A DNA stretch of 64,000 bases from Gordonia hongkongensis (GCF_023078355.1 NZ_CP095552.1:310001-374000), one strand, 5' to 3'. Positions 27,970 through 37,299 are shown, counted from the first letter of the stretch. Program-made: numbers and translations. Notes: a model not told the origin generated them from the sequence alone.

Positions 27970-28877
27970 GCGAGGAGCCGATCGAGCACGGGAAGGTTCT
28001 CGGACCGCCGAAGAACCTGACGTCCGGGCTGATCAAGGCCGTCCGGCCGCGGCAGTGGGTCAAGAACGTCCTGGTGCTCGCCGCTCCGCTCGCCGCGGGC
28101 AACATCACCGACGTCTCGGTGCTGGGCTCCGCCGGTATCGCCTTCGTCGCCTTCTGCCTCGCCGCGTCGAGCATCTACCTGGTCAACGACGCGATGGACG
28201 TCGAGTCCGACCGCAACCACCCGACCAAGCGGTTCCGGCCGATCGCGGCCGGCGTCGTCCCGGTGACCCTGGCCTATGTCCTCGCCGCCGTCCTCCTCGT
28301 CGGCTCGATCGGCATCGCGTTCCTCGCCAACTGGCAGACGGCCGTCGTCATCGCCATCTACCTGGTGATCCAGCTCGGCTACTGCTTCGGCCTGAAGAAC
28401 CAGGCCGTCATCGACATCTGCATCGTGTCGTCGGGCTTCCTGCTGCGCGCCATCGCCGGTGGTGTCGCCGCCGAGATCGTGCTGTCGCAGTGGTTCCTGC
28501 TCGTGATGGCCTTCGGGTCGCTCTTCATGGCGGCGGGTAAGCGCTACGCCGAACTCCAGCTCGCCGAACGCACGGGCGCCAAGATCCGCAAGGCCCTCGA
28601 GTACTACACGACCACCTACCTGCGCTTCGTGTGGACCCTGTCGGCGACCGCGGTCGTGATCTTCTACGGCCTGTGGGCCTTCGACAAGGGCGACACCAAC
28701 GTCGCGTACGCCATCTCGATGGTGCCGTTCACCGTGGCGATCCTCCGTTACGCCGTCGACGTCGACGGGGGTGCCGCGGGCGAGCCCGAGGAGATCGCGC
28801 TCGGCGATCGTGTCCTGCAGCTGCTCGCCGTGGCGTGGCTGGTGTGTGTGGGTGTCGCGGTCTATGCAGTCAATTGA
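27966..28877 (+). CDS. ubiA: Decaprenyl-phosphate phosphoribosyltransferase (UbiA family)
   Basis: A 303-residue integral membrane prenyltransferase-fold enzyme, homologue of Rv3806c (302 residues). It transfers 5-phosphoribose from PRPP to decaprenyl phosphate, the first committed step to the arabinose donor for arabinan. The motif NDAMDVESDRNHPTKRFRP gives the first Asp-rich metal site, and a second acidic region lies in the C-terminal half. About eight or nine hydrophobic segments are present. It is translationally coupled to the PAP2 gene by ATGA and overlaps the next gene by 14 bases. Confidence 0.95.
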   Translation: MSEEPIEHGKVLGPPKNLTSGLIKAVRPRQWVKNVLVLAAPLAAGNITDVSVLGSAGIAFVAFCLAASSIYLVNDAMDVESDRNHPTKRFRPIAAGVVPVTLAYVLAAVLLVGSIGIAFLANWQTAVVIAIYLVIQLGYCFGLKNQAVIDICIVSSGFLLRAIAGGVAAEIVLSQWFLLVMAFGSLFMAAGKRYAELQLAERTGAKIRKALEYYTTTYLRFVWTLSATAVVIFYGLWAFDKGDTNVAYAISMVPFTVAILRYAVDVDGGAAGEPEEIALGDRVLQLLAVAWLVCVGVAVYAVN

Positions 28878-30948
28878 TGAGTCGCCAACCGGATTCCGGG
28901 CGCTGACGACCGGCCGCACCAAGGTCGCGGTCATCAGTTTCGTCGTCGGGGCCGCCGTCGTCACGACGTTCTTCGCGATCGGTGCGTGGCAGCGCCGGTG
29001 GATCGCCGACGACGGACTCATCGTCCTGCGGACGTTGCGCAACCTCTTCGCCGGCAACGGTCCGGTCTTCAACGCCGGGGAGCGGGTCGAGGCGAACACC
29101 TCGACCGCCTGGACCTACCTGCTGTGGTTCTGGGCGTGGCTCACCGACGGTCAACTCGAGTACGTCGCGCTCTGGGTGGCGCTGGTGTGCTCGGTCGCCG
29201 CGATCCCGATCGCGATGTACGGCAGCGCGCGACTGTTCGGGACACGCATCGGCGGGCTCACCGGCGACGGCTGGACCCTGCTGCTGCCGTTCGGCGCGGT
29301 CATCTACATCGCCATTCCGCCCGCGCGCGACTTCGCCACGAGCGGGCTCGAGAACGGACTCTGCATCTTCTGGGCGGCCGTCCTGTGGTGCCAGCTCGTC
29401 GCCTGGGCGCGGCGCGGCCCGCGCACGAGCCGCAGGAGCGCGGCGGCCACGCTCGTACTCGCCTTCACCGCCGGTCTGGCGCCGCTGATCCGGCCCGAAC
29501 TGGCGATCCTCGGCGGCCTCGTGCTGCTGCTGGTGTTCTTCGCGCCCCTCGGCTGGAAGATGCGTCTGGGCGTCGTCGTGGTCGCGGGGACCCTGCCGGT
29601 CGGCTACCAGATCTTCCGGATGGGCTACTACGCCCTGCTGGTTCCCAACCCCGCGGTCGCCAAGGACGCCAGCGGTGCCAAGTGGGACCAGGGCTTCGCC
29701 TATCTGACCAATCTCTTCGGCCCCTACGTGCTCGTGCTGCCGGTCGTCCTGGCGGCGGTGGCCGGGGTGCTGCTGGTCGTCGGCGGCCGCATGCGGTCGA
29801 AGAGGGCCGACGCCACGGGTGCCGACGCGACCGCGGATTCGGTTGACGCAACGGCCGACTCGACGACGGACACCCGGTCGACGCGCCTCGCCGGATGGTC
29901 GCGCCGGCTGCAGTCCTCGACCGCGGTCGTGACCGTCGTGGTCCTCGCCGGCATCGTGCTGATCGTCTACTGGATGCGTCAGGGCGGCGACTTCATGCAC
30001 GGCCGGGTGCTGCTCGTTCCGGTCTTCATCACCCTGTTGCCCTTGATGGTCGTGCCGGTGACGATTCCCGCCCACGTCGGTGCGGCGTTCCGTCGCCGGC
30101 CGTCGACGGACTCCGAGTCCGTGATCTCCGACCCGGTGGACGACGCGGCTCCGGCGCCCGAATCCAGCCCCGCCGACCGCCGGCGCGCGCGGGCCCAACT
30201 GGTCGGCGCGGTGGCCATGAGCGCAATGTGGATCACCGTCGTGGTGTGGGCGGTCTCCACCCACGCCAACGTGCTGCCGAACGCGGGCATCGACATCGGC
30301 CGCAGCGGCATCGTCGACGAGCGCCGCTTCTACGTCACCAACATGGGCAACGAGAATCCCGTGACCGCCGAGGATTACCTCGACTACCCGCGCATGAGCG
30401 CGATGGTCGAGAAGATCGACGAGTACCGCGAGGACGGCGGCGTCATCCTGCCGTCGTTCAACTACGACGAGTGGTACGTGGCGCAACTTCCCGGCGTGAT
30501 GCCGAAGGGTGCCGAGCGGCAGGTGACCGTCTACTTCCTCAACCTCGGCATGACGAGCATGAACGCCCCGCTGGATGTGCGCGTCATCGACCAGATGGGT
30601 CTGGCGTACCCGCTCGCCGCGCACACCGAGCGTCTCGAGGACGGCCGCATCGGCCACGACAAGATCCTGCCGAGCGAGTGGGTCGTCGCCGAGGCCGGGG
30701 CATACCCGCGCCGTCCCGTGCTGCCCGGGTATCTCGACGAGGACCTGGTCCGCCAGGCCCAGGTGGCGCTGCAGTGCCCGGAGACCAAGGACCGGTTCGC
30801 CTCATTCGAGGCGCCGTGGTCCTTCGACCGCTTCAAGCACAACCTGCGCCAGGCGTTCACCTTCAACAGCTATCGCATCCAGCGTGAGCCGGAGTACGAG
30901 ATCCAGCGCTGCGGCCTGGAGATGCCACCGCCGGTGAATCCGCGCTAG
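28864..30948 (+). CDS. aftB: Terminal beta-1,2-arabinofuranosyltransferase AftB
   Basis: About 694 residues from ATG 28864, chosen because it overlaps the ubiA stop; the longer frame is antiparallel noise inside ubiA. It is a GT-C membrane enzyme like Rv3805c (about 627), adding the terminal beta-1,2 arabinose to arabinan. The catalytic DD lies in RRWIADDGLIVLRTLRN near residue 50. The MRQGGDFMHGRVLLVPV block and the large C-terminal extracytoplasmic domain (from about residue 465) fit the family. Two low-complexity loops, Ala/Asp/Thr-rich near 29800-29890 and Ser/Asp/Pro-rich near 30090-30190, make it longer than the mycobacterial enzyme. Confidence 0.92.
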   Translation: MQSIDESPTGFRALTTGRTKVAVISFVVGAAVVTTFFAIGAWQRRWIADDGLIVLRTLRNLFAGNGPVFNAGERVEANTSTAWTYLLWFWAWLTDGQLEYVALWVALVCSVAAIPIAMYGSARLFGTRIGGLTGDGWTLLLPFGAVIYIAIPPARDFATSGLENGLCIFWAAVLWCQLVAWARRGPRTSRRSAAATLVLAFTAGLAPLIRPELAILGGLVLLLVFFAPLGWKMRLGVVVVAGTLPVGYQIFRMGYYALLVPNPAVAKDASGAKWDQGFAYLTNLFGPYVLVLPVVLAAVAGVLLVVGGRMRSKRADATGADATADSVDATADSTTDTRSTRLAGWSRRLQSSTAVVTVVVLAGIVLIVYWMRQGGDFMHGRVLLVPVFITLLPLMVVPVTIPAHVGAAFRRRPSTDSESVISDPVDDAAPAPESSPADRRRARAQLVGAVAMSAMWITVVVWAVSTHANVLPNAGIDIGRSGIVDERRFYVTNMGNENPVTAEDYLDYPRMSAMVEKIDEYREDGGVILPSFNYDEWYVAQLPGVMPKGAERQVTVYFLNLGMTSMNAPLDVRVIDQMGLAYPLAAHTERLEDGRIGHDKILPSEWVVAEAGAYPRRPVLPGYLDEDLVRQAQVALQCPETKDRFASFEAPWSFDRFKHNLRQAFTFNSYRIQREPEYEIQRCGLEMPPPVNPR

Positions 30949-31329
30949 TGACGCGCGCCCGGGCGCGGCAGCCAACCACACGACACCAAGAGAATCCCGA
31001 GAAAACGCGGGGTCAACCTGTGGAGTTGCCGTCGAACATCTCGGATCGGTAACGTCCCCGTGGGCGCGGCCGATAGAAAGGTCGTGACTGAGGCGTTCTG
31101 AACTGCTTGGACGCCGAAGTGACGGGGGTTGTGATCGCGATCACATGGTTTGTCACGTTCGGGGGCATCGAATAGGCTCGCCGACGGTGAATCGCATGCG
31201 AGAACGACTCGTGAACGACGTCGCGCCGCGCAATGAGCCGGGGGACGAAAAATGTGTGACGCACAAGGACCGGTAGGCCACCGGGGACCATGAGTTCCGG
31301 CCGATCGGCTGAAGAGGGAGATTCTGTAC
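30949..31329. other. Regulatory intergenic region before the mycolyltransferase gene
   Basis: A 381-base gap with no gene. It contains a perfect CRP-like palindrome at 31130-31145 and presumably the promoter of the mycolyltransferase gene. No other structure stands out. Confidence 0.6.
31130..31145. promoter_or_regulatory. Perfect CRP/GlxR-type operator
   Basis: TGTGATCGCGATCACA is a perfect 16-base palindrome that matches the TGTGA-N6-TCACA consensus of CRP-family regulators (Crp in mycobacteria, GlxR in corynebacteria). It is about 185 bases before the mycolyltransferase start. Whether it activates or represses depends on the promoter position, which I cannot fix. Confidence 0.65.
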
Positions 31330-32319
31330 ATGCGTGAAGCTGCCACCGAGGCGCCGAGGCCTGCGCGCAACCGGATGAGCAACCGGTTGCTCGCCGCTTT
31401 CGTCGCCATCCTGACAGTTGTGGGACTGACCGGTGTCGTCGCCGGCCAGGCCAACGCCCGGATCGGCGGAACGCAGGTCGGCAAGCAGGAGTTCTGGGTC
31501 AACGGCTGCGGGATGCCGAACGTCAAGGTCCGCGCCTGGAAGAAGCCCGGCAACTACAAGACCGTCATCCTCCTCGACGGCATGCGCGCCCAGTACGACT
31601 ACAGCGGCTGGGAGATCAACACCAACGTCCAGGAGATGGTGAAGTCCGGCGTCAACGTCGTCGAGCCCATCGGTGGACCCGCGAGCTTCTACACGGACTG
31701 GGACGCACCCAGCAACTTCAACCGGCAGCCCTACCGGTACCGCTGGAACTGCGTCATCAGCCGGACCCTGATCAGCGCGCTCGACGCCCGTGGTTTCCGC
31801 GTCGGACCGTCGAAGCGCTACGCCATCATGGGCCTGTCTATGGGCGGTAACGCCGCACTGGTCCTCGGTGCCCAGAACCGCCAGCACTTCGACCGTGCCG
31901 GTTCGCTCTCGGGTTACAACTTCCTGAGCGCGCCCGGCATGCGTACCGCGCTGCGCCTGGCGATGCTCGACGTCGACCCGAAGCCGTGGAACATCGACGC
32001 GATGTGGGGCCCGCCGTGGAGCATCCGCTGGTTCCAGAACGATCCCTTCTGGAACATCGGCCTGATGCGCGGAATGAAGGTGTTCGTCGGTTCCGGTAAC
32101 GGTCTGTTCGGCCGCTACAACGCACTGCCCAACGTGTTCGACGACCTGTTCAAGGGTTCGACCCTCGAGCTGCTCGCCTTCACGCAGTCCAAGGCCTTCG
32201 AGGCCGCGGCCTTCGTCCAGGGCGTCCCGCTGATGACCTACTACGCCAACGGCACCCACGCCTGGGGCTACTGGCAGGACATGATCTGGAACGCCAAGAA
32301 CCGCGGGTTCTTCCGCTGA
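31330..32319 (+). CDS. Antigen 85-type mycolyltransferase
   Basis: A 329-residue secreted esterase-fold enzyme of the FbpA/B/C (Ag85) family. The signal peptide covers about residues 20-43 (LLAAFVAILTVVGLTGVVAG, cleavage near ANA-RI). The catalytic Ser is in GLSMGGNAAL; the His is in NGTHAWGYWQD near the end; the substrate-site block GGPASFYTDWDAP is conserved. It transfers mycolic acid between trehalose monomycolates or onto arabinan outside the cell membrane. GAGGGAG lies 9 bases before the ATG. A perfect CRP-type site lies upstream and a strong terminator downstream, so it is a single-gene unit. Confidence 0.95.
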   Translation: MREAATEAPRPARNRMSNRLLAAFVAILTVVGLTGVVAGQANARIGGTQVGKQEFWVNGCGMPNVKVRAWKKPGNYKTVILLDGMRAQYDYSGWEINTNVQEMVKSGVNVVEPIGGPASFYTDWDAPSNFNRQPYRYRWNCVISRTLISALDARGFRVGPSKRYAIMGLSMGGNAALVLGAQNRQHFDRAGSLSGYNFLSAPGMRTALRLAMLDVDPKPWNIDAMWGPPWSIRWFQNDPFWNIGLMRGMKVFVGSGNGLFGRYNALPNVFDDLFKGSTLELLAFTQSKAFEAAAFVQGVPLMTYYANGTHAWGYWQDMIWNAKNRGFFR

Positions 32320-32346
32320 TCTGACATCGCCGGTCCGCCGGCCACA

Positions 32347-32380
32347 CGACGCCCCGCCCGGGTTTCCGGGCGGGGCGTCG
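32347..32380 (+). terminator. GC-rich 15-bp terminator hairpin
   Basis: CGACGCCCCGCCCGG (32347-32361) pairs with CCGGGCGGGGCGTCG (32366-32380) around GTTT. It lies 27 bases after the mycolyltransferase stop. Confidence 0.85.
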
Positions 32381-32400
32381 TCGTGCGTGGGCGCGCCCAC

Positions 32401-32472
32401 CTGCTCCCTGAGGAGCGCCCGGAGCTTGCGGAGGGCGCGTCACGAAGGGTCTGGCGACCGAGGTTGCGAAGC
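32401..32472. repeat. Dispersed intergenic repeat, single copy
   Basis: Reads CTGCTCCCTGAGGAGCGCCC, then GGAGCTTGCGGAGGGCGCG, then TCACGAAGGGTC and a GGCGACCGAGGTTGCGAAG tail. It is the most complete copy in the window and lies in the 333-base gap between two mycolyltransferase genes, which otherwise contains only the terminator and promoter space. Confidence 0.75.
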
Positions 32473-32652
32473 AGGCCGGGATATCAACTGTCACACAAAT
32501 CCCACGTGTCACAGCGTGGCGCGCGGACAGGCTGCGCTGTGGCGTGTAAGAAACTCCTGAGGCGTTTGATACTCATGAGGCACGTGTGACTGACGGGGAA
32601 TAGGTCTCGACGCTGCGGGCGCCGGGGTACAGGGGCGAAGGAGTTCTGGAGA

Positions 32653-34179
32653 GTGATGCGGCGAAACAGTGGTACAGGCAGGGTCGACGCGCGACCGGCT
32701 GACGCAGGACAGGGTGACGCGCGCCCGGCCGGTCGTCGGGCGACCCTTCGCCCGGTGACGGCGGCCGTGGTCGCGCTGGCGACCGCCGCGGTGCTCGTCA
32801 TCGGCAACGGTCTCGCCGGCGCCGAGCCCGCTCCGGCCCCGCCTGCCCCCGCGGCCCCGCCCGCGCCCCCGGCGTCGCCGAGCGCTCCCGCGCCCGCGCC
32901 ACCGAACTCGCGCGCCCCGGTCGCTCCGGCGTCGGTGCCGGCCGCCCAGCCGGCGAGGATGACGAACACCTACTGGTACACCGACCGGCGCGTGGCCCTG
33001 TGGGTGTACTCGCCGGCGATGAACACCAACATCCAGGTGCAGATCCTGCTGGCCCGTGACTGGCACGCGAAGCCGAAGGAGAAGTTCCCGCAGCTGACGA
33101 TGCTCGACGGCCTGCGAGCGCAGGACGATCAGAGCGGCTGGATCATCAACACCAAGATCGTCGACTTCTACAAGGACAAGAACGTCAACGTCATCCTGCC
33201 GATCGGTGGTGAGTCGAGCTTCTACACCGACTGGAAGGAACCCGACCGCGGCAAGAACTACAAGTGGGAGACGTTCCTCATGCGGGAACTGCCGCCCATC
33301 TTGGAGAACGATTGGCGCTCCACCGACGTCCGCGGCATCGAGGGGCTGTCGATGGGTGGCTCCGCGGCCATGATGCTGGCCGCGCGCAATCCCGGCTTCT
33401 ACAAGTTCGCGGCGTCGTTCTCGGGGATCCTGCAGCTGAGTTCGTTCGGCATGCCGCAGGCCATCCAGTTCGCGGTGCGCGACGGTGGCGGCTACGACTC
33501 GATGAAGATGTTCGGCCCGCCCTCCGATCCGGCGTGGAAAGAGCACGACCCCTATCTGATGGTCGACAAACTGCAGGGCACGAGCCTGTACGTCTCCTCG
33601 GGCAACGGCATGGTCGGGCCGCACGACAAGCCGTCGGACATCCCGATGCTCGCGACCAACTATTCCGGCGTCGGACTCGAGATGCTGAGCCGCGTGACCT
33701 CGCAACAGTTCGCGATCCAGTTGAACCGCAAGGGGATTCCGGGCCAGGCCAATTACCGGCCGTCGGGCACCCACACCTGGCCGTACTGGGAGTTCGAGAT
33801 GATGCAGGCGTGGCCGCAGGCCGCCGCGGCCCTCGGACTGTCGCGCGACGCGGTCGCATGCCGCGTCGACGGCGCCTTCCGCAAGGTCTGGGACGCCAAC
33901 AAGGCGACCCTCGGGGGCTGCCTCACCCCGTCGTACCCGGTTGCCGGTGGCAAGGCACAGGACTTCGCCGGCGGACGAATGTTCACCGGCCCGAAGGGTC
34001 CGAAGATCGTCACCGGCGCGATCGGTGGCGCCTACGTCGCTGCCGGTGGACCGAGCGGACGTCTCGGCAAGCCGACGACCGACGAACTCCCGACCCGCGA
34101 CGGCAAGGGCCGCGTCAACCACTTCGAGCATGGCCGGATCACCTGGACGGCGAAGGACGGCACCAAGGTCCTGAAGTGA
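32653..34179 (+). CDS. Mycolyltransferase with C-terminal LGFP-type tail
   Basis: A 508-residue secreted protein. The N-terminus has an Arg-rich leader, a signal segment (VTAAVVALATAAVLVIGNGL) and a Pro/Ala-rich stretch (about 58-95). The Ag85-type domain (about 98-400) keeps EGLSMGGSAAM for the nucleophile, GGESSFYTDWKEP and PSGTHTWPYWEF for the histidine. The C-terminal 100 residues (FAGGRMFTGPKGPKIVTGAI, GGPSGRLGKPTTDE) resemble LGFP repeats, thought to anchor proteins to the cell wall, as in corynebacterial PS1-like mycolyltransferases. GTG was chosen since AAGGAG lies 9 bases upstream; ATG at 32656 is also possible. Confidence 0.9.
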   Translation: MMRRNSGTGRVDARPADAGQGDARPAGRRATLRPVTAAVVALATAAVLVIGNGLAGAEPAPAPPAPAAPPAPPASPSAPAPAPPNSRAPVAPASVPAAQPARMTNTYWYTDRRVALWVYSPAMNTNIQVQILLARDWHAKPKEKFPQLTMLDGLRAQDDQSGWIINTKIVDFYKDKNVNVILPIGGESSFYTDWKEPDRGKNYKWETFLMRELPPILENDWRSTDVRGIEGLSMGGSAAMMLAARNPGFYKFAASFSGILQLSSFGMPQAIQFAVRDGGGYDSMKMFGPPSDPAWKEHDPYLMVDKLQGTSLYVSSGNGMVGPHDKPSDIPMLATNYSGVGLEMLSRVTSQQFAIQLNRKGIPGQANYRPSGTHTWPYWEFEMMQAWPQAAAALGLSRDAVACRVDGAFRKVWDANKATLGGCLTPSYPVAGGKAQDFAGGRMFTGPKGPKIVTGAIGGAYVAAGGPSGRLGKPTTDELPTRDGKGRVNHFEHGRITWTAKDGTKVLK

Positions 34180-34449
34180 CGGTCAGAAGGAGGGGACGGG
34201 GCGCGGACGGTGCCCCAACCTCGACCCCACGTGTGTACGGCCTGAAACTTCGCTGAGGAATCGGACCGTTACCGCAGGTGGTGCTGGTGCGGCGGCCGGA
34301 ACGGCCTCGCGCGGACGGTAGCCTGACGTGGTGTGCGATGCAGGGTGCCCCTGCGTTGCGATCGGCCGCAGGCCGGACGTGAGTGTCGCCGGACGAGACC
34401 GTCCGGCGGTGCGTTGATCTCGACCCGAAAGGTTCGGCAGGAAGTGGCG

Positions 34450-34986
34450 ATGACAACGAAGTGTGTGCGGCTGGTGCTGGCCGTGACGGGCCTCGCTCTC
34501 GCGCTCGGGTCCGTGTCGGCCTGCGCCGATGACTCGACGGCCAGTGCGCCGATCACCAACAACCCGGTCACGACGACGTCGCTGTATTCGGCCGCTCCCT
34601 CGACGAGCGCGTCGCAGGGTTCCACATCCGAGGAGACCACCCCGTCCACGCCCGGCGGCACGTCGGAGCTGCCGGCGACCGAACCGAACCCCAGCACGAA
34701 GGTCCCGGCCAGCTTCCCCGGACCCAGCGGCCAGCCGCTCGACGACAAGGCCCGCGCGTATCTCGCCGCGTTGAAGCAGCAGGACGTCACGTTCATGGGT
34801 GACAACGACAATTCAGTGGCCCTGACGATGGCGAAGTACGTCTGTGGTGCCAAGCAGAAGGGCACCGACCCGAGCATGGTGAAGGCCTTCGTCACCGCCT
34901 CTGTGGGTCCGGGGGCGGACAACGTCGAGGAAGCGAACTCGAAGGCCGACAAGGTCATCCGCGCGGCCGAACAGCACTACTGCTGA
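34450..34986 (+). CDS. DUF732 lipoprotein
   Basis: A 178-residue exported protein. The signal peptide ends in a lipobox (LGSVSAC, Cys at about residue 24), predicting a lipid anchor on the outer face of the membrane. A Thr/Ser/Pro-rich linker leads to a C-terminal DUF732 domain of about 80 residues with the characteristic paired cysteines (KYVCGAKQKG and the terminal EQHYC). AGGAAG lies 5 bases before the ATG; GTG 34444 is an alternative. Function is unknown. It sits two bases before the cutinase-like gene, so the two probably share a transcript. Confidence 0.82.
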   Translation: MTTKCVRLVLAVTGLALALGSVSACADDSTASAPITNNPVTTTSLYSAAPSTSASQGSTSEETTPSTPGGTSELPATEPNPSTKVPASFPGPSGQPLDDKARAYLAALKQQDVTFMGDNDNSVALTMAKYVCGAKQKGTDPSMVKAFVTASVGPGADNVEEANSKADKVIRAAEQHYC

Positions 34987-34987
34987 C

Positions 34988-36001
34988 GTGGCCGCTCGAC
35001 GCAACGCCGCGGGCCGCATCCGGAAGGGTCCCGTCCCGCGGCTCGGCGCTTTCGCGCTGCTCCTCCTCGCGCTCGCGGTCATCGCGATCGTGCTCATCGT
35101 CGTGCTGGTTCTGGTGTGGCTGGCTCCGGGACCCGCGCCGATCGGCCCCGGCGGGCCGTCGACGACCCCGCCGTCGAAAGAACGGCCGGATGCACAGCCT
35201 GCGGACTGCCCGGACGTTCTGACCGTCGTCGTGCCCGGCACCTGGGAGTCGAGCGCCGACGACGATCCGTACGCGCCGTCGGCGAATCCGAACTCGTTGA
35301 TGCTGCGCGTGTCGCGTGCCCTCTCGAATGACTTCGACTCGTCCCGCAGCGAGATCTACACCGTTCCCTACACGGCGCAGTTCCGGAATCCGACCAACCT
35401 CGCCGACCGGCAGGCCGATTACAACGTGTCACGCACGCAGGGATACAAGCGCGCGGCGGGCAAGATCATCTCCACCAACGAACGCTGCCCGCTGACGAGC
35501 TACGTGATCATGGGATTCAGTCAGGGTGCGGTCATCGCCGGCGATCTGGCCAGCAACATCGGCAACGGCCGGGGCGTGCTCGAGGACGGTGACCAGGATC
35601 TCGTGCTGGGCGTCGGGCTGATCGCCGACGGTCGGCGCCAACCGGGTGAGCAGAACGACATCGAGCCGAGCCCGAACGGCGTGGGCGCCGAGATCGCGCT
35701 CGGCGGCATGGGCAACCTCGTTCCCGGCATCTCCATGACCGGCCCGCGCACCGGCGGTTTCGGCGATCTCCGCGACCGGGTTCAATCCATCTGCGCCCCG
35801 GGCGATCTCATCTGTGACTCGCCGACGATCGTCAACCCGCTGGCGGCGGTGTCGAAGCTGGCGAACGCGGCGTCGAATCCCGTCCACGCGATGTACGCGA
35901 CCACCCGCTACTGGGAGAACGACGGTCAGACCGCGACCCAGTGGATGTACGACTGGTCCAAGGATCTCATCGAGGACGCACCCCAGCCGAAGCACAACTG
36001 A
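34988..36001 (+). CDS. Cutinase-like serine esterase of the Rv3802 (Culp6) type
   Basis: A 337-residue protein with an N-terminal membrane anchor (FALLLLALAVIAIVLIVVLV) after a basic cytoplasmic tip, then an extracytoplasmic alpha/beta hydrolase of the cutinase family. The nucleophile is in YVIMGFSQGAVIAGD; the Asp is likely in DLICDSPTIVN and the His in ASNPVHAMYAT. Rv3802c has phospholipase/thioesterase activity, is essential and lies next to the mycolate genes fbp and fadD32, as here. GTG start; the stop codon is part of a hairpin. Confidence 0.9.
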   Translation: MAARRNAAGRIRKGPVPRLGAFALLLLALAVIAIVLIVVLVLVWLAPGPAPIGPGGPSTTPPSKERPDAQPADCPDVLTVVVPGTWESSADDDPYAPSANPNSLMLRVSRALSNDFDSSRSEIYTVPYTAQFRNPTNLADRQADYNVSRTQGYKRAAGKIISTNERCPLTSYVIMGFSQGAVIAGDLASNIGNGRGVLEDGDQDLVLGVGLIADGRRQPGEQNDIEPSPNGVGAEIALGGMGNLVPGISMTGPRTGGFGDLRDRVQSICAPGDLICDSPTIVNPLAAVSKLANAASNPVHAMYATTRYWENDGQTATQWMYDWSKDLIEDAPQPKHN

Positions 36002-36019
36002 CCGGCAATCTGCCGGTCA
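35999..36019 (+). terminator. Short hairpin overlapping the cutinase-gene stop codon
   Basis: TGACCGGCA (35999-36007) and TGCCGGTCA (36011-36019) pair perfectly around ATC. The stop codon TGA forms the base of the stem. Confidence 0.6.
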
Positions 36020-36234
36020 CGGCTGACCGGATGGAAGCGTCTCGGACGCGACTCACCCGACCGGGCGCATCGTCGAACTAACCGGCCGGTAACCTCTTGT
36101 CGCGGCTGCGGCCGATTCGTTTGGCGGCGCCGTCACGCTGCATTAACGTGTTGGGCTGGCCCGAGGAACACCGCAGTGCGCCGCAGACGCCGCACGCGAC
36201 CTCACCAGCCGGCGATCACGATGAGAGGACAGCG

Positions 36235-37244
36235 ATGACGCAACCCCCGAGCGATGCCGGTGCCACCTCGGCCGGATTGCGGAGGTTCCGCTTCGGCGCG
36301 GGTGGTGAGGGCAACAAGGACGAGGGCGGTGCCCGCAAGTTCGTCAAGCTGGCGCAGACGGCCGAGGAATACGGTTACGACACCTTCGCGGTGCCCGACC
36401 ACCTCGGCAACCAGGTCGGTCCGCTCGCGGCCCTCGGCGCGCTGACGCAGGCCACCAGCACGATCCGCCTCGCGACCTCGGTGCTGGCCAACGGCTGGCG
36501 TCATCCCGCCCTCCTCGCCAAGGAGGCCAACACGATCGACGTCCTGAGCAGGGGACGACTCGAGTTGGGCATCGGCGCGGGGTGGATGAAAGAGGAGTTC
36601 GACAAGGCCGGCATCGAATTCGAGTCGCCCGGCGTCCGCATCCGTCGCCTCGACGAGGCGCTGACCGTCCTCGACGGCCTGATGCGCGGGGAGACGGTGA
36701 ACTTCGACGGCGAGTTCTATCAGATCAACGGCCTCGAGGGAGTCCACGGCCGCGGCAGGGACCGCGTCCGCCGATCGCCGTCGGCGGCGGTGGACCCAAG
36801 ATGCTCGCCCTGGCCGCCAAGCACGCCGACATCATCTCCGTCGCGCCCGGCACCACCACCGACGGCAAGATGAAGCTGTCCGACATGACCATCGAGAAGA
36901 CCGCCGAGCGTGTCGACCGGATCCGGCAGGTCGCCGGCGACCGGTTCGACGAGCTCGAACTGAACTGGACGATCGCTGTCATCGTCATCACCGACGATCG
37001 GGTCGCCACCGCCGAGATGGCGCTGAAGGCGCTCGAACAGGGCTATCCGCCCAACATCGCGCACGACACCGAGTTCACCGTCGACGACGTGCTGACCTCG
37101 CCGTACATCGCGATCGGGAGCTTCGACGAGATCGCCGACCAGATCCGGGAGGTGCGCCGCCGCACCACCATGTCCTACGTAGGGGTGTTCCCCACGCAGA
37201 TGGATGCTTTTGCGCCCGTGCTGGCGCAATTGAAGGGGGAGTAG
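36235..37244 (+). CDS. F420-type luciferase-like (LLM) oxidoreductase, with frameshift
   Basis: About 336 residues once the frame is repaired. The LLM-class TIM barrel begins LRRFRFGAGGEGN, has AEEYGYDTFAVPDHLGNQVG, the TSTIRLATSVLANGWRHPAL block and GRLELGIGAGWMKEEFDKAG. The frame breaks near a GGG run at 36738-36740; adding one G joins INGLEGSPRPRQGPRPPIAV to GGGGPKMLALAAKHADIIS and the normal C-terminus. Such enzymes use reduced F420 or FMN; the substrate is unknown. It lies between the cutinase and fadD32 genes, where mycobacteria have no such gene. A likely homopolymer error rather than a pseudogene. Confidence 0.8.
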
Positions 37245-37299
37245 GATGGCCGACGGTCTCGCGAGTCAACAGCGAGGTGACGGGTCGGTGAACCCGGGG

